From Mesorhizobium huakuii (lineage in GTDB: Bacteria; Pseudomonadota; Alphaproteobacteria; Rhizobiales; Rhizobiaceae), in NCBI RefSeq assembly GCF_014189455.1, contig NZ_CP050296.1, positions 5,390,001-5,454,000 of the forward strand: a stretch of 64,000 nt of DNA, in the 5' to 3' direction. Of this stretch, positions 27,486-36,336 are shown in pieces. The position numbers and the translations under genes were made by a program. Within the stretch, counting starts at the first letter, position 1. Each line of letters begins with the position of its first letter. The notes under the pieces were generated by a model. It was given only the letters and a program-made list of their open reading frames with translations, was not told the DNA's origin and made no database searches.

Positions 27486-28673
27486 TTGACTTCGACAAGC
27501 ACCGGTCATGTGGGCGACGGCGACTGGCTGGTCGGCAATCCGACCGGTGGACAGCTTGCCTCGGCCCTGTGGATCGGCTCGGTCGGCCTGCTCATTCTGG
27601 GTCTCCAGCCCGTCCTGCTCGGCGCTCTCTACACCGAGGGCCATGTCAGCGGCGATGAGCTGGCGCTGGTCGCCACCGCCGAGATGATCGCCATCGCGCT
27701 CGGTTCAGCTGTTGTGGCGATGCTGCTGTCAGCCCGCAACATGCGCTGGAAAAGTGCAATCCTCCTCGTCCTGCTGGCGCTGGCGAATGTCTGGACGGCC
27801 TATGCCGCCGGCGCCAATACGCTGATGGCGGCGCGCGCTTTGGCCGGGCTTGCCGAAGGCGGCCTGGTTGCGGTGGCCACCGAATTGATCGCCCGATCGC
27901 GTCGTGCCGAACGCATCGGCGGTTTTTTCGTCACCATGCAGACCTTGGCGCAATGCGCGCTGGCGCTGCTGCTGGCGCTCTATGTCATCCCGGCCGCCGG
28001 ATCGGCTGGCGGCTTTCTCATTCTCGCGGTCGTCTGCGTCCTGTCGCTCGTGATCGCTTTCATCGTCCCCGCTGACTACGCCGATCTGCCGAAGGACGAG
28101 AACCTGGCCAATGTGCTGACGGTTCCTTCGATGACCGCACTGTTGTGCGTCTTCTGCTACTTCATGTTCTTCGGCTCCGTCTGGGCCTTTCTTGAGCCGC
28201 TTGGCGCGCAATTCGGCATCGATGGCCGCACGGTCGGCCTGATCGTCTCGGCCAGCCTCGCGGTGCAGGTTCTGGGCGCGATGACGGCGACCGTGTTCGA
28301 GGCGCGTATCGATTATCGCATTGCCATTGTGGTGATCGGTGTGGTGGCGCTTTTGTGTTCGCTGGTTCTCGCCAGTGGACCTGGCCTTACAACATTCTGG
28401 GTCGCCGCCCTGATCATGGGTTTCATCCTCCTGTTCATCGTGCCGTACCAGATCCGGCTGGCGATCACCGCCGATGACACGCGCACCGCCGTGCTGCTGG
28501 TGCCGGCCGCGCAGCTCTTCGGCCTGGCGATCGGGCCGGTCGCGGCGTCGCTGCTCATCGACGGCAAGGATTTTCGCCCGGTTCCGGAATTCGCCGCAGG
28601 TAGTGCCCTGGCCAGCGTGCTGCTGCTCGGTCTGTTCGTCCTCGTCTCGCGGCGCCGCCGCGTGGTTGCCTGA
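27486..28673 (+). CDS. MFS transporter
   Basis: About 395 residues with 12 predicted membrane segments. The N-half has ALWIGSVGLLILGLQPVLLGAL and AARALAGLAEGGLVAVATELIARSRR (the loop 4-5 Arg region); the C-half ends VLLLGLFVLVSRRRR. No drug-specific motif stands out, so it could import or export. I choose TTG at 27486 because GGGAGG precedes it; a GTG at 27459 is an alternative. It is the first gene of a tight three-gene set and is likely repressed by the TetR protein at 26735. Confidence 0.83.
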   Translation: MTSTSTGHVGDGDWLVGNPTGGQLASALWIGSVGLLILGLQPVLLGALYTEGHVSGDELALVATAEMIAIALGSAVVAMLLSARNMRWKSAILLVLLALANVWTAYAAGANTLMAARALAGLAEGGLVAVATELIARSRRAERIGGFFVTMQTLAQCALALLLALYVIPAAGSAGGFLILAVVCVLSLVIAFIVPADYADLPKDENLANVLTVPSMTALLCVFCYFMFFGSVWAFLEPLGAQFGIDGRTVGLIVSASLAVQVLGAMTATVFEARIDYRIAIVVIGVVALLCSLVLASGPGLTTFWVAALIMGFILLFIVPYQIRLAITADDTRTAVLLVPAAQLFGLAIGPVAASLLIDGKDFRPVPEFAAGSALASVLLLGLFVLVSRRRRVVA

Positions 28674-28684
28674 GCGGAGCTAAC

Positions 28685-29962
28685 ATGTCCAACTGGAGCA
28701 ACTGGTCCGGCTATGTCACCGCCGAGCCGCAGCTGATCGCCAGCCCCGCCAATGCCGGCGAACTTGGCGATCTCGTGCGAACGGCACCAGGCCCAATCCG
28801 CGTCGTCGGTGCCGGTCACTCCTTCACCCCGCTGGTGAAATCTGAGGGCACGATCCTGTCCCTGGAGAAGCTGGAAGGGCTGGTCTCGCATGACGCAGAA
28901 AAGCATCAGGCGCGCGTGCGGGCAGGGACGCGGCTTGGTTCCCTGATGCACATCCTGCAAGGCATCGGCCAGGGCCTGCCCAATATGGGCGACATCGACC
29001 GCCAGGCGATCGGCGGCGCGCTGGGCACCGCCACTCATGGTTCGGGACCGACGCTCGGCGCCTATCACACGCAACTGGAGACGGTGCAGATCGTCGACGG
29101 GCTCGGCAAGGTTCGCGACTTCACCAGGGTAGGGGATCAGGACACGATCCACGCCATCGGCGTCGCGCTCGGTGCCTTCGGCGTCTTGAGCGAAGTGACG
29201 CTGAACAACATTGCGACCTACCGGCTGCGCCGCCGTAAATGGGTGCTGCCGATCGCCGACATGCTGCGCGACTTCGAGAAGATGATGACCGCGCACCGCT
29301 CGGCCGAATTCTACTACATTCCATTCTCGGGCTATGCGCAGTTCATCGCCAGCGACTTCAGCACCGAGGCGACCACCACGCGCCCGACCGAGGATGATGA
29401 GGGCTCCTTGCGCACGCTGCGCCGGTTACGCACCGGGCTCGCGTGGCTGCCGTCGCTCCGCCGGCGGCTGATCCTCGGCGCGGTCGCGAAAGTGCCGGCC
29501 GAGGACTATGTGCAGGACTGGCTCAACGTCTATGCCAGCGACCGGCAGACCAAATTCAACGAGATGGAATATCACCTTCCATTCGAGGAAGGGCCAAAGG
29601 CCCTGGCCGAAATCATCGAGCTGACCGAAAAGCACTTTCCGGAAGTCTATTTCCCGATGGAGGTGCGCAGCGTCGCGGCCGATCAGTTCTGGCTCTCGCC
29701 CTTCTACAACAGGCCAACCTGCTCGATCGCCATCCACCATGATGCGGCCAGCGACCCCTTGCCCTTTATGCAGGCGGCCGAGCCGATTTTCCGCGGATAT
29801 GGCGGCCGGCCGCATTGGGGCAAGATGCACAGCCTGAAGGCGGCGGACTTCAAGAAGCTCTACCCGCGCTGGGACGATGCCATGGCGGTGCGCCGCGACA
29901 TCGATCCGCAAAACCGCTTCGTCTCGCCCTATATGGCCGGGCTGTTCGGCATCGGGCCATGA
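28685..29962 (+). CDS. Sugar-1,4-lactone oxidase (FAD-binding)
   Basis: A 425-residue flavoprotein of the aldonolactone oxidase (ALO/L-gulonolactone oxidase) family. The FAD domain shows IRVVGAGHSFTPLV (with the His typical of covalent or semi-covalent FAD binding), ARVRAGTRLGSLMHILQ and IGGALGTATHGSG. The C-terminal ALO domain includes FYYIPFSGYAQFIASDF and GGRPHWGKMHSL (the HWGK motif). It oxidises a sugar lactone or polyol with oxygen or a dye acceptor. ATG 28685 follows GGAGC. It overlaps the next gene by four bases, so the two are coupled. Confidence 0.88.
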   Translation: MSNWSNWSGYVTAEPQLIASPANAGELGDLVRTAPGPIRVVGAGHSFTPLVKSEGTILSLEKLEGLVSHDAEKHQARVRAGTRLGSLMHILQGIGQGLPNMGDIDRQAIGGALGTATHGSGPTLGAYHTQLETVQIVDGLGKVRDFTRVGDQDTIHAIGVALGAFGVLSEVTLNNIATYRLRRRKWVLPIADMLRDFEKMMTAHRSAEFYYIPFSGYAQFIASDFSTEATTTRPTEDDEGSLRTLRRLRTGLAWLPSLRRRLILGAVAKVPAEDYVQDWLNVYASDRQTKFNEMEYHLPFEEGPKALAEIIELTEKHFPEVYFPMEVRSVAADQFWLSPFYNRPTCSIAIHHDAASDPLPFMQAAEPIFRGYGGRPHWGKMHSLKAADFKKLYPRWDDAMAVRRDIDPQNRFVSPYMAGLFGIGP

Positions 29963-31104
29963 GCGCCTATTTTGCCACGCTTTCTCAGGCGCTAAAACAA
30001 GCCGGCATCTTCCAGCCTTGCCTGCTGCTCGACCTTGACCGGCTGGATGGCAATATTGCCTTGGTGAAAGCCAGGCTTGATCCGGGCCTTGCCGTGCGGT
30101 TGGTCGACAAGTCGCTCGCTTGCCCGCCGCTGCTTTCGCATATCGGCAAGGCGCTCGGCACGGATCGCTTCATGACCTTCCATCCGCCGATCAGCGCGGC
30201 GGTGCTGGAGGCGTTTCCGGATGCGGATCTGCTCTACGGCAAACCGATGCCGGTCAGCGCGGCAAGGGCGGTGCTTTCCAGAGGCGATGTGGCATGGTCG
30301 CGGGTTTGCTGGCTGATCGATACGCAGGAGAGGCTGGCTGAATATGGCGCGCTGGCAGCCGAGCTCGGCATCGAACTGCGCATCGCCTTCGAGATCGACG
30401 TCGGGCTGCATCGTGGTGGGTTTGCCAGCCCCGAGGCCTTGTCTAAGGCATTGAGTGCGCTGCCGGCGCACAAAGGGCTGCGCTGCGCAGGCGTCATGGC
30501 CTATGAGGCGCATGCGCCGCATATTCCTAGCCTGTTCGGTGGCCCGGCCAAGGCGTTGGCGCAGGCCTCGGAACGAGCCGCCGCTTTCGTTGCGCGTCTC
30601 GGCGCCGACCAGCGGAGCATTCTCAACATTGGCGGCAGCAAGACCGCGCTGCTCCATCACGGCGGCGCTGCCAATGAAGTGTCGATGGGGTCGGCCTTCG
30701 TGCTGCCCAGCGATTTCGACACAGCTGGTCTCGAAGGCTTCCAGCCGGCGGCCTTCATCGCGACGCCGATCCTGAAAGTGGTCGAGCCGATGCTGCCGGG
30801 TCCGCCAGCCGTTTCGCGCCTGCTGCAAGCGCTCGGCCGGTTTCCCCGCAAGGGCTGCTATCTCTATGGCGGCAAATGGATGGCCGAACCGGTGTTTCCC
30901 CTGGGCATGAAGACGAACGGCCTGCTCGGCCTGTCTTCCAACCAGCAATTCATGGGCCTGCCCGCCGATGCCGCTGCCAGGCCAGGCGATTACGCGTTCC
31001 TGCGGCCGACGCAGAGCGAGGCCGTGCTGCAGCAGTTCGGGCCGATCGCGGTGTTTTCCCAGGGCAAGATCGTCGATCGCTGGCCGGTGTTGCCGATGAT
31101 GTGA
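29959..31104 (+). CDS. D-threonine aldolase/D-serine dehydratase-like PLP enzyme
   Basis: A 381-residue fold-type III PLP protein (alanine-racemase-like barrel plus a small C-domain). The PLP Lys is in RLVDKSLACPPLL (about residue 40); the barrel shows FEIDVGLHRGGF and GVMAYEAHAP, then ILNIGGSKTALL and VSMGSAF. In D-serine dehydratase and D-threonine aldolase the C-domain carries His-x-Cys/Asp for a metal; here the matching segment reads RPTQSEAVL, so those residues appear replaced. Activity may therefore differ. Its start overlaps the lactone-oxidase stop (ATGA). Confidence 0.78.
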   Translation: MSAYFATLSQALKQAGIFQPCLLLDLDRLDGNIALVKARLDPGLAVRLVDKSLACPPLLSHIGKALGTDRFMTFHPPISAAVLEAFPDADLLYGKPMPVSAARAVLSRGDVAWSRVCWLIDTQERLAEYGALAAELGIELRIAFEIDVGLHRGGFASPEALSKALSALPAHKGLRCAGVMAYEAHAPHIPSLFGGPAKALAQASERAAAFVARLGADQRSILNIGGSKTALLHHGGAANEVSMGSAFVLPSDFDTAGLEGFQPAAFIATPILKVVEPMLPGPPAVSRLLQALGRFPRKGCYLYGGKWMAEPVFPLGMKTNGLLGLSSNQQFMGLPADAAARPGDYAFLRPTQSEAVLQQFGPIAVFSQGKIVDRWPVLPMM

Positions 31105-31117
31105 TCAACTCGGATAA

Positions 31118-31130
31118 TTGACTCAGTCAA
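31118..31130. promoter_or_regulatory. MarR-type palindrome
   Basis: TTGACTCAGTCAA is a perfect inverted repeat (six-base arms, one central base) 36 bases upstream of the MarR-GNAT start. It is well placed for autorepression by that protein. Confidence 0.6.
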
Positions 31131-31165
31131 CTAAATGGTTGATCCTGTGCAGACAGGAGATGCCC

Positions 31166-32116
31166 ATGACGATTCACCATCAGCCCAGCAACGATGCGCC
31201 CAACAAGCAGCTGATCGATGCGGTGCGGGCCTTCAATCGCTTTTACACCCGCCAGATCGGACTGCTCGACGAAGGGCTGCTCAAAAGCGCCTTCTCGCTG
31301 ACCGAGGCGCGCGTGCTCTACGAGTTGGCGCACCGCGACGGCCTGACCGCGACCGACCTCGGGCGCGACCTCGGTCTCGATGCCGGCTATGTCAGCCGTC
31401 TGTTGAAGAAGTTCGAGGCCCTTCACCTCATCTCCAGGTCGACGCTGGTTTCGGACGCCAGGCAATCTTCGATTGCGTTGACCCCGGCCGGCCGGAATGC
31501 CTTCGCGCCGCTGAACAAGGATTCGCACGACCAGATCGCGGCGCTGCTCGGCCGGCTGCCCGCGTCGGAGCAGGATCGGCTGGTGAAATCCATGCGCACG
31601 GTCCAGGCTCTGCTGGGCGAAAGCGCCGAGCCAAGGATCCCTTATCTATTGCGACCGCTTGAGGTCGGCGACATCGGCTGGATTACCCGCCGGCAAGGGA
31701 TGCTCTACGCGCAGGACTATGGCTGGGACGAAACCTATGAGGCGCTGGTCGCCGAAATCCTCGCGGCGTTCGTCAAATCCTTCGATCCGAAATGGGAACG
31801 AAGCTGGATCGCCGAGCGCGATGGCGAGGTGGTCGGCTCGGTCTTCGTCGTGCGCAAATCGGATCAGGTGGCCAAGCTGCGCCTGCTCTATGTCGAACCC
31901 TCGGCGCGCGGTCTCGGCATCGGCAAGCGGCTGGTCGAAGAATGCATCGGCTTTGCCCGCGCCAAGGGTTACAAGTCGCTGACCTTGTGGACCAACGACA
32001 TCCTGACCGCCGCCCGGCACATCTACCAGGTGGCTGGTTTCAAACTGATCGAGGAAGAGCCTCACCATTCCTTCGGCAAGGATCTGGTCGGCCAGACCTG
32101 GGATCTCGACCTTTAG
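31166..32116 (+). CDS. MarR-GNAT fusion protein
   Basis: A 316-residue fusion. Residues about 1-155 form a MarR winged helix (LTEARVLYELAHRDGLTATDLGRDLGLDAGYVSRLLKKFE; wing STLVSDARQSSIALTPAG). Residues about 165-316 form a GCN5-type N-acetyltransferase: LRPLEVGDIGWITRRQGMLYAQDYGW and the acetyl-CoA loop VEPSARGLGIGKRLVEE (the R/Q-x-x-G-x-G/A site). Such fusions occur in rhizobia; substrate and signal are unknown. The start at 31166 follows AGGAG. Confidence 0.88.
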   Translation: MTIHHQPSNDAPNKQLIDAVRAFNRFYTRQIGLLDEGLLKSAFSLTEARVLYELAHRDGLTATDLGRDLGLDAGYVSRLLKKFEALHLISRSTLVSDARQSSIALTPAGRNAFAPLNKDSHDQIAALLGRLPASEQDRLVKSMRTVQALLGESAEPRIPYLLRPLEVGDIGWITRRQGMLYAQDYGWDETYEALVAEILAAFVKSFDPKWERSWIAERDGEVVGSVFVVRKSDQVAKLRLLYVEPSARGLGIGKRLVEECIGFARAKGYKSLTLWTNDILTAARHIYQVAGFKLIEEEPHHSFGKDLVGQTWDLDL

Positions 32117-32373
32117 CGAAGCCTGTCCGACATCCGTTGCCATGATGCGCGGTTGTTGGCGGCTCGCGCCGATGCTATGGAACACGGGTCGAAAAGGACC
32201 CTGGAGCGGCAAACGGTAAGCCCGCTCCCTTCCACCGGCTGGAAGCTCCGTTCCCATGCAATATGGGAACCCACGGCAAGCCCACGGCGTGCTTTTTACG
32301 CCCGGCTTGGCGTTCGGGGTTTTCGCTGATCGGCGTTCCTTCGTTTGCCAGGCGCCAACGAAGGAGAAGAAGG
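32117..32373 (+). other. Structured leader upstream of the ABM gene
   Basis: This 257-base gap holds a chain of strong stems: GGGTC/GACCC (about 32186-32201), GGAGCGG/CCCGCTCC just after it, GTTCCCAT/ATGGGAAC (about 32250-32270), then a direct repeat CCCACGGC-AAG-CCCACGGC. Regularly spaced hairpins just before a small gene suggest a structured RNA leader or small RNA. I do not recognise it as any known riboswitch class. Confidence 0.4.
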
Positions 32374-32688
32374 ATGCCCATCATTCGCGCCGAGACCGGC
32401 GTCATCACCCAGATCAATGTCTTCACCGTGCCCGAAGGCGGACAGCAGGCGCTGATCGACCTGCTGCACGAGGCGGCAATGAGTTGCCGCGGCATTCCCG
32501 GCTGGATGTCCGCCAGCCTGCACCGAAGTCTCGACGGCACGCGTGTCGTCAATTACGCCCAGGCGCACGACCATGCGGCCATGCGGCAGGTCTTCGAGCA
32601 TTTGCGCAGCAACGGTTTTCTCGATCGCAACCAGGCCTTGGGCCAGGCCCATCCCGGCCTCTATGAGGTCGCCTGCACCGTGGAATAG
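32374..32688 (+). CDS. Antibiotic biosynthesis monooxygenase (ABM) domain protein
   Basis: A 104-residue single ABM domain (ferredoxin-like dimeric fold): ITQINVFTVPEGGQQALIDLLHEA, then GIPGWMSASLHRSLDGTRVVNYAQ and HPGLYEVACTVE. Members include cofactor-free quinol monooxygenases and haem-degrading enzymes; which applies is unknown. The start at 32374 is directly after AAGGAGAAGAAGG, a very strong site. Upstream lies a hairpin-rich leader and downstream a terminator hairpin. Confidence 0.82.
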   Translation: MPIIRAETGVITQINVFTVPEGGQQALIDLLHEAAMSCRGIPGWMSASLHRSLDGTRVVNYAQAHDHAAMRQVFEHLRSNGFLDRNQALGQAHPGLYEVACTVE

Positions 32689-32700
32689 GCGGAGCGGCGG

Positions 32701-32730
32701 ACCGTCTCTTGGCCCATGCCAAGGGACGGT
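32701..32730. terminator. Terminator-like hairpin between convergent genes
   Basis: ACCGTCTCTTGGC (32701-32713) pairs with GCCAAGGGACGGT (32718-32730) with one wobble, loop CCAT. There is no long T-run, but its place between the convergent ABM and AraC genes fits a bidirectional terminator. Confidence 0.65.
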
Positions 32731-32740
32731 TGCTCGATAT

Positions 32741-33574
32741 CTATGACTTGACCGGTATCCAGATCTCCAGCCCGCCATTGCCGCTGCGCGGATCGAACTC
32801 CGGGCCATAGCGTTCGAATTCCGGCGCGTCCGCTATTTCGTGCCCGGAGGCCGGCAGCCATTTGTTCCAGATCGTGTTGACGCTGCGGCGGATGGTCGAG
32901 ATGTGCTCGCGATGCGCGAACACCGCGTATTTCTGCGCCGGTATGCGCACGCGGCTGAATTCCCTGGGAAGGTCGGAAAAGTCTGACACCTCGACGCCGG
33001 CGATGTAGTCGAAATTGCCGGCATCGTCGCCATTGACGCAGACGCCATAGGCAACGTCGCCGGTCTCGCCCGGAATGTTGCCGATATAGGGGCCGAAGCG
33101 CTGCCATTGCATCGGAATGGCAGCACTGGTCTCGCAGCTGTAGCGCTCGCCGAGCCCGGCGATCAGGAATGGCCGGCTGGTCTCGAAGCGTGGTGGTTCG
33201 AGGTTGGCAAGAAAGGACTGGTCCATCAGGATCGGCTCCACGAGGTCGAGGGTTTTGGTCGAGCCCTGCGCGCGCACCAGCTCCGGCGTCGTGCCGAACT
33301 GATCGCGGAAGGCACGGGTGAAAGCCTCATGCGAGTTGTAGCCGGCATCGAGCGCCACCGACAGGATGTCGGGCGCCCCGCCGGCCAATCTGCGCGCCGC
33401 CTCGGTCAGCCGGCGCGCACGCGCGTAGCCCATGACCGACCGGCCGGTAGCGGCGCCGAAGGCGCGCGTCACATGAAAGCGCGACACGCCGCTGCTTTGG
33501 GCGACGTCGTCGAGCGAGATTGCCTCCGGCAGATGGCTCTCGACAAACCACAGTGCTTTCTCGGTCGGGTTCAT
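32741..33574 (-). CDS. AraC regulator with GyrI-like effector domain
   Basis: A 277-residue regulator of the SoxS/Rob type. The N-terminal double HTH (about 10-105) reads FVESHLPEAISLDDVAQSSGVSRFHVTRAFGAATG and ILSVALDAGYNSHEAFTRAFRDQFGTTPE. The C-terminal GyrI-like domain (about 130-277) has RFETSRPFLIAGLGERYSCE, VCVNGDDAGNFDYIAGVEV and ends GLEIWIPV. GyrI domains bind bulky small molecules and trigger efflux or detoxification genes. Start at 33574 (MNPTEKALWF); the upstream frame is unlikely. Its targets are not evident here. Confidence 0.86.
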   Translation of the reverse strand: MNPTEKALWFVESHLPEAISLDDVAQSSGVSRFHVTRAFGAATGRSVMGYARARRLTEAARRLAGGAPDILSVALDAGYNSHEAFTRAFRDQFGTTPELVRAQGSTKTLDLVEPILMDQSFLANLEPPRFETSRPFLIAGLGERYSCETSAAIPMQWQRFGPYIGNIPGETGDVAYGVCVNGDDAGNFDYIAGVEVSDFSDLPREFSRVRIPAQKYAVFAHREHISTIRRSVNTIWNKWLPASGHEIADAPEFERYGPEFDPRSGNGGLEIWIPVKS

Positions 33575-33686
33575 GGCTGTCCTTCTCGCATCGGCCGGAT
33601 CATATTGCCACCTCGCCACGCCGCCAGTTTGATCGAAATTGCGCAGCACCTAGATTTGGCCGGGAGAGCCATCGAAGCGATTGCGC

Positions 33687-33694
33687 AAACGTTT
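33687..33694. promoter_or_regulatory. Possible LacI operator
   Basis: AAACGTTT (33687-33694), within TTGCGCAAACGTTTCGATG, has the central CG and A/T arms usual for LacI-family sites. It lies about 100 bases upstream of the LacI start at 33795 and may serve autoregulation of the regulator-transporter operon. Confidence 0.45.
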
Positions 33695-33794
33695 CGATGG
33701 CACTATGCTTCATCAAAATCCGCCAAAGCCAATGAGAGCGGACTGGAACACATCATCAGGGAGGAGCGCTTGCCAGCACTCCGTTTGTGCCGCC

Positions 33795-34796
33795 ATGCCG
33801 ACAATGGCTGAGGTCGCGCGCCGCGCTGGCGTGTCGGTTTCGACCGTCTCGCATGTCATCAACCGCACCCGCTTTGTCTCGCCGGAGAAGGCGCGGCTCA
33901 TCAATGATGCAATCGCCGCGATGGGCTATCAGCCCAACGAACTGGCGCGGTCGCTGAAAGTGGCCTCGACCAACAGCGTCGGCCTGGCGATCTCGGCGAT
34001 TTCCAACCCCTATTTCACCGACATAATCTGCGCAGTGGAGGCCGAATGCGCGCGCCTCGGCCTCATGGTGTTCCTGTCCGACACGCAGGAAGACCCTGAC
34101 CGCGAGCTTTCGGTGGTGCGCGCCTTCCACCAGCGGCGGGTCGACGGCGTTATCCTGGCGCCGTCGGGCGCGCCGCAGCGGGCCATCGACTACCTGGCCG
34201 AGAAGAAGCTGCCTTGCGTGCTCATCGACCGTTTCGCCGACGAGCGCTTCGACCAGATCGGTGTCGAGAACCAGTCGTCGATGCGCGCGCTCATCGACCA
34301 CGTCGCCGCCTTCGGCCACAAGCGCATCGGCTATATCGCCGGCCAGCCGGGCCTGGCGACGACGCGCGAACGCATCGAGGCCTTTCGCGCCTCGCTGGCC
34401 GCCAATGGACTTGAATGCCTGCCGCACTATGTTTCGCCGGATAATGTCGACACGGCGAGCGCGACGGCATCGACCCATGCGATCCTGTCCCTGCCGTCGC
34501 CGCCCACCGCACTGGTCACGGGCAACAACATGACGACGATCGGAGCGGTGCGGGCGATTCGAGAACGCGGCCTCTCAATACCGGGAGACCTCTCGCTCGC
34601 CGGCTTCGACGACTTCGAATGGGCTGATTGCTTCGAGCCGCGGCTGACGCTGGTCGCGCAGCCCTGCACCGAGATCGGACGGCAGGCGGCAGCCTTGCTG
34701 TGCGCCCGCATCGCATCGACCGGCTTGGAGCCGCAGGCAGTACGGCTGCAGGCGGCGCTGCAGGTCCGAGAGTCCTGCGCGAGGCCGGCCCCATGA
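33795..34796 (+). CDS. LacI family regulator of the sugar ABC operon
   Basis: A 333-residue LacI/GalR protein. The HTH is TMAEVARRAGVSVSTVSHVINRTRFVSPEK (about 3-32), with hinge YQPNELARSLKVASTNSVGLAI. The sensor domain includes GVILAPSGAPQRAIDYL and IPGDLSLAGFDDFEWADCFEPRLTLVAQP. It is encoded just ahead of the ATPase, permease and binding-protein genes in the same direction, so it is likely co-transcribed and responds to the sugar they import. Start at 33795 or 33804. Confidence 0.9.
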   Translation: MPTMAEVARRAGVSVSTVSHVINRTRFVSPEKARLINDAIAAMGYQPNELARSLKVASTNSVGLAISAISNPYFTDIICAVEAECARLGLMVFLSDTQEDPDRELSVVRAFHQRRVDGVILAPSGAPQRAIDYLAEKKLPCVLIDRFADERFDQIGVENQSSMRALIDHVAAFGHKRIGYIAGQPGLATTRERIEAFRASLAANGLECLPHYVSPDNVDTASATASTHAILSLPSPPTALVTGNNMTTIGAVRAIRERGLSIPGDLSLAGFDDFEWADCFEPRLTLVAQPCTEIGRQAAALLCARIASTGLEPQAVRLQAALQVRESCARPAP

Positions 34797-34818
34797 GGTC
34801 AGCCCCCACGAGGTCAGC

Positions 34819-36336
34819 ATGAGCGCGCCGCTGCTTTCCGTTACCGGTGCTGTCAAACGCTTCGGCGGCGTTCAGGCGCTGCGCGGTGTCGACTTCGACT
34901 TGAAGGCCGGCGAGATCCATGCGCTGCTCGGCGAGAACGGCGCCGGCAAATCCACGCTGATGAACCTGTTGTCGGGTGTCTACACGCCCGATGAAGGTAC
35001 CATCCACATCGACGGCAAGCCGGTCGCCTTCAACAATCCGCGCGAGGCGCAGGCGGCCGGTATCGCCACCATTTTCCAGGAGCTCGACCTCGTGCCGACG
35101 CTCGACGTGGCGGCCAACTTGTTCCTCGGCCGCGAATTGATGCGGCCTGGCGGCTTCCTCGACGTGCCGGCGATGCGTAGCGAGGCTCGTAGGCGGCTCG
35201 AAGCCATCGAGTTGGCCATCGACCCGGCCAGCATGGTGGCGAACCTGTCGATCGGCCAGCGCCAGGTCGTGGCGATTGTCAAGGCGCTGTCCTACGCCTC
35301 GCGCGTGCTCATCATGGACGAGCCGACGGCGGCGCTCACGGTGGGTGAGGTCGACCGGCTGTTCGACATCATGCGCAAGCTCGCCGCCAGCGGCGTCGGC
35401 ATCGTCTACATCTCGCATCGCCTGGAAGAGGTGCCGCAGATCGCCGACCGGGTGACGGTCATGCGCGACGGCCGCGTCGCCGGCGTCACCGAGCCGCACG
35501 CCCCACAGGCCGAGCTGGTCCGGCTTTTGGTCGGGCGGCCGCTGGACGAGCTTTATCCCGAACGGTCAAGGGCGGCCGGCAAGACGTTGCTCAGCCTGCG
35601 CGATGCGCGCTTCAGGCTCGCCCATGAAAGCGCTGGTTGGCAGCCGCCGGCTGGCGTCTCGCTCGACGTCAAGGCCGGCGAGATCGTCGGGCTGGCCGGG
35701 ATCATGGGGGCGGGGCGCACCGAGCTGCTCAGCGCGCTCTACGGCACCGGCCTGTCCGGCCGCTGGGAAGGCGAGGTCGCCATCGATGGCCGGTCGGTGA
35801 AACTCGATTCCATCAAGGCCGCGCGCGACGCCGGCATCGCCTTCGTCACCGACGACCGGCGCGGCAGCGGGCTGATGCTGAGAATGGCGGTGGGCCTCAA
35901 CCTGGTCATGTCGGTCATCCGCCGCATCTCACCCTTCGGCCTGATGTCGTCGCGCCGCCAGGCGGATGCGGTGAAGCAGTCCTTTGGCCAGTTCGATATC
36001 AGGCCGAAGAATCCCGACATCGCTGTCGGCGCGCTGTCCGGCGGCAACCAGCAGAAGGTGGTGCTGGCCAAGGAGATCCTCGGCAATCCCCGGCTGTTGC
36101 TGCTCGACGAGCCGACTCGCGGCGTCGACGTCGGTGCCAAGGGCGAAATCTACGCGCGGCTCAGGCAGTTGGCGGCGCAAGGGCTCGGCATCCTGGTCGC
36201 CTCCAGCGAGATGCCGGAGCTGATCGGTCTGTGCGACCGGATCGTCGTGCTGCGCGAAGGGCGCAACGTGGCGGAATTCATCGGCGGCGTCGACGAGCAC
36301 ACGGTGCTTGACGCGGCAAATGGCAGGGAGGCCTGA
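34819..36336 (+). CDS. Sugar ABC transporter ATPase, CUT2 (RbsA type)
   Basis: A 505-residue duplicated ATPase. The first half has Walker A GENGAGKST (near 41), ATIFQELDLVPTLDV, signature NLSIGQRQVVAIVKALS and IMDEPTAALT. The second half has LAGIMGAGRTELLSALYG, with a degenerate Walker A as usual for CUT2, LSGGNQQKVVLAKE and LLDEPTRGVDVGAKGEIY. It energises import of a pentose, hexose or polyol through the permease at 36336. Its stop overlaps the permease ATG by one base. Confidence 0.92.
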   Translation: MSAPLLSVTGAVKRFGGVQALRGVDFDLKAGEIHALLGENGAGKSTLMNLLSGVYTPDEGTIHIDGKPVAFNNPREAQAAGIATIFQELDLVPTLDVAANLFLGRELMRPGGFLDVPAMRSEARRRLEAIELAIDPASMVANLSIGQRQVVAIVKALSYASRVLIMDEPTAALTVGEVDRLFDIMRKLAASGVGIVYISHRLEEVPQIADRVTVMRDGRVAGVTEPHAPQAELVRLLVGRPLDELYPERSRAAGKTLLSLRDARFRLAHESAGWQPPAGVSLDVKAGEIVGLAGIMGAGRTELLSALYGTGLSGRWEGEVAIDGRSVKLDSIKAARDAGIAFVTDDRRGSGLMLRMAVGLNLVMSVIRRISPFGLMSSRRQADAVKQSFGQFDIRPKNPDIAVGALSGGNQQKVVLAKEILGNPRLLLLDEPTRGVDVGAKGEIYARLRQLAAQGLGILVASSEMPELIGLCDRIVVLREGRNVAEFIGGVDEHTVLDAANGREA

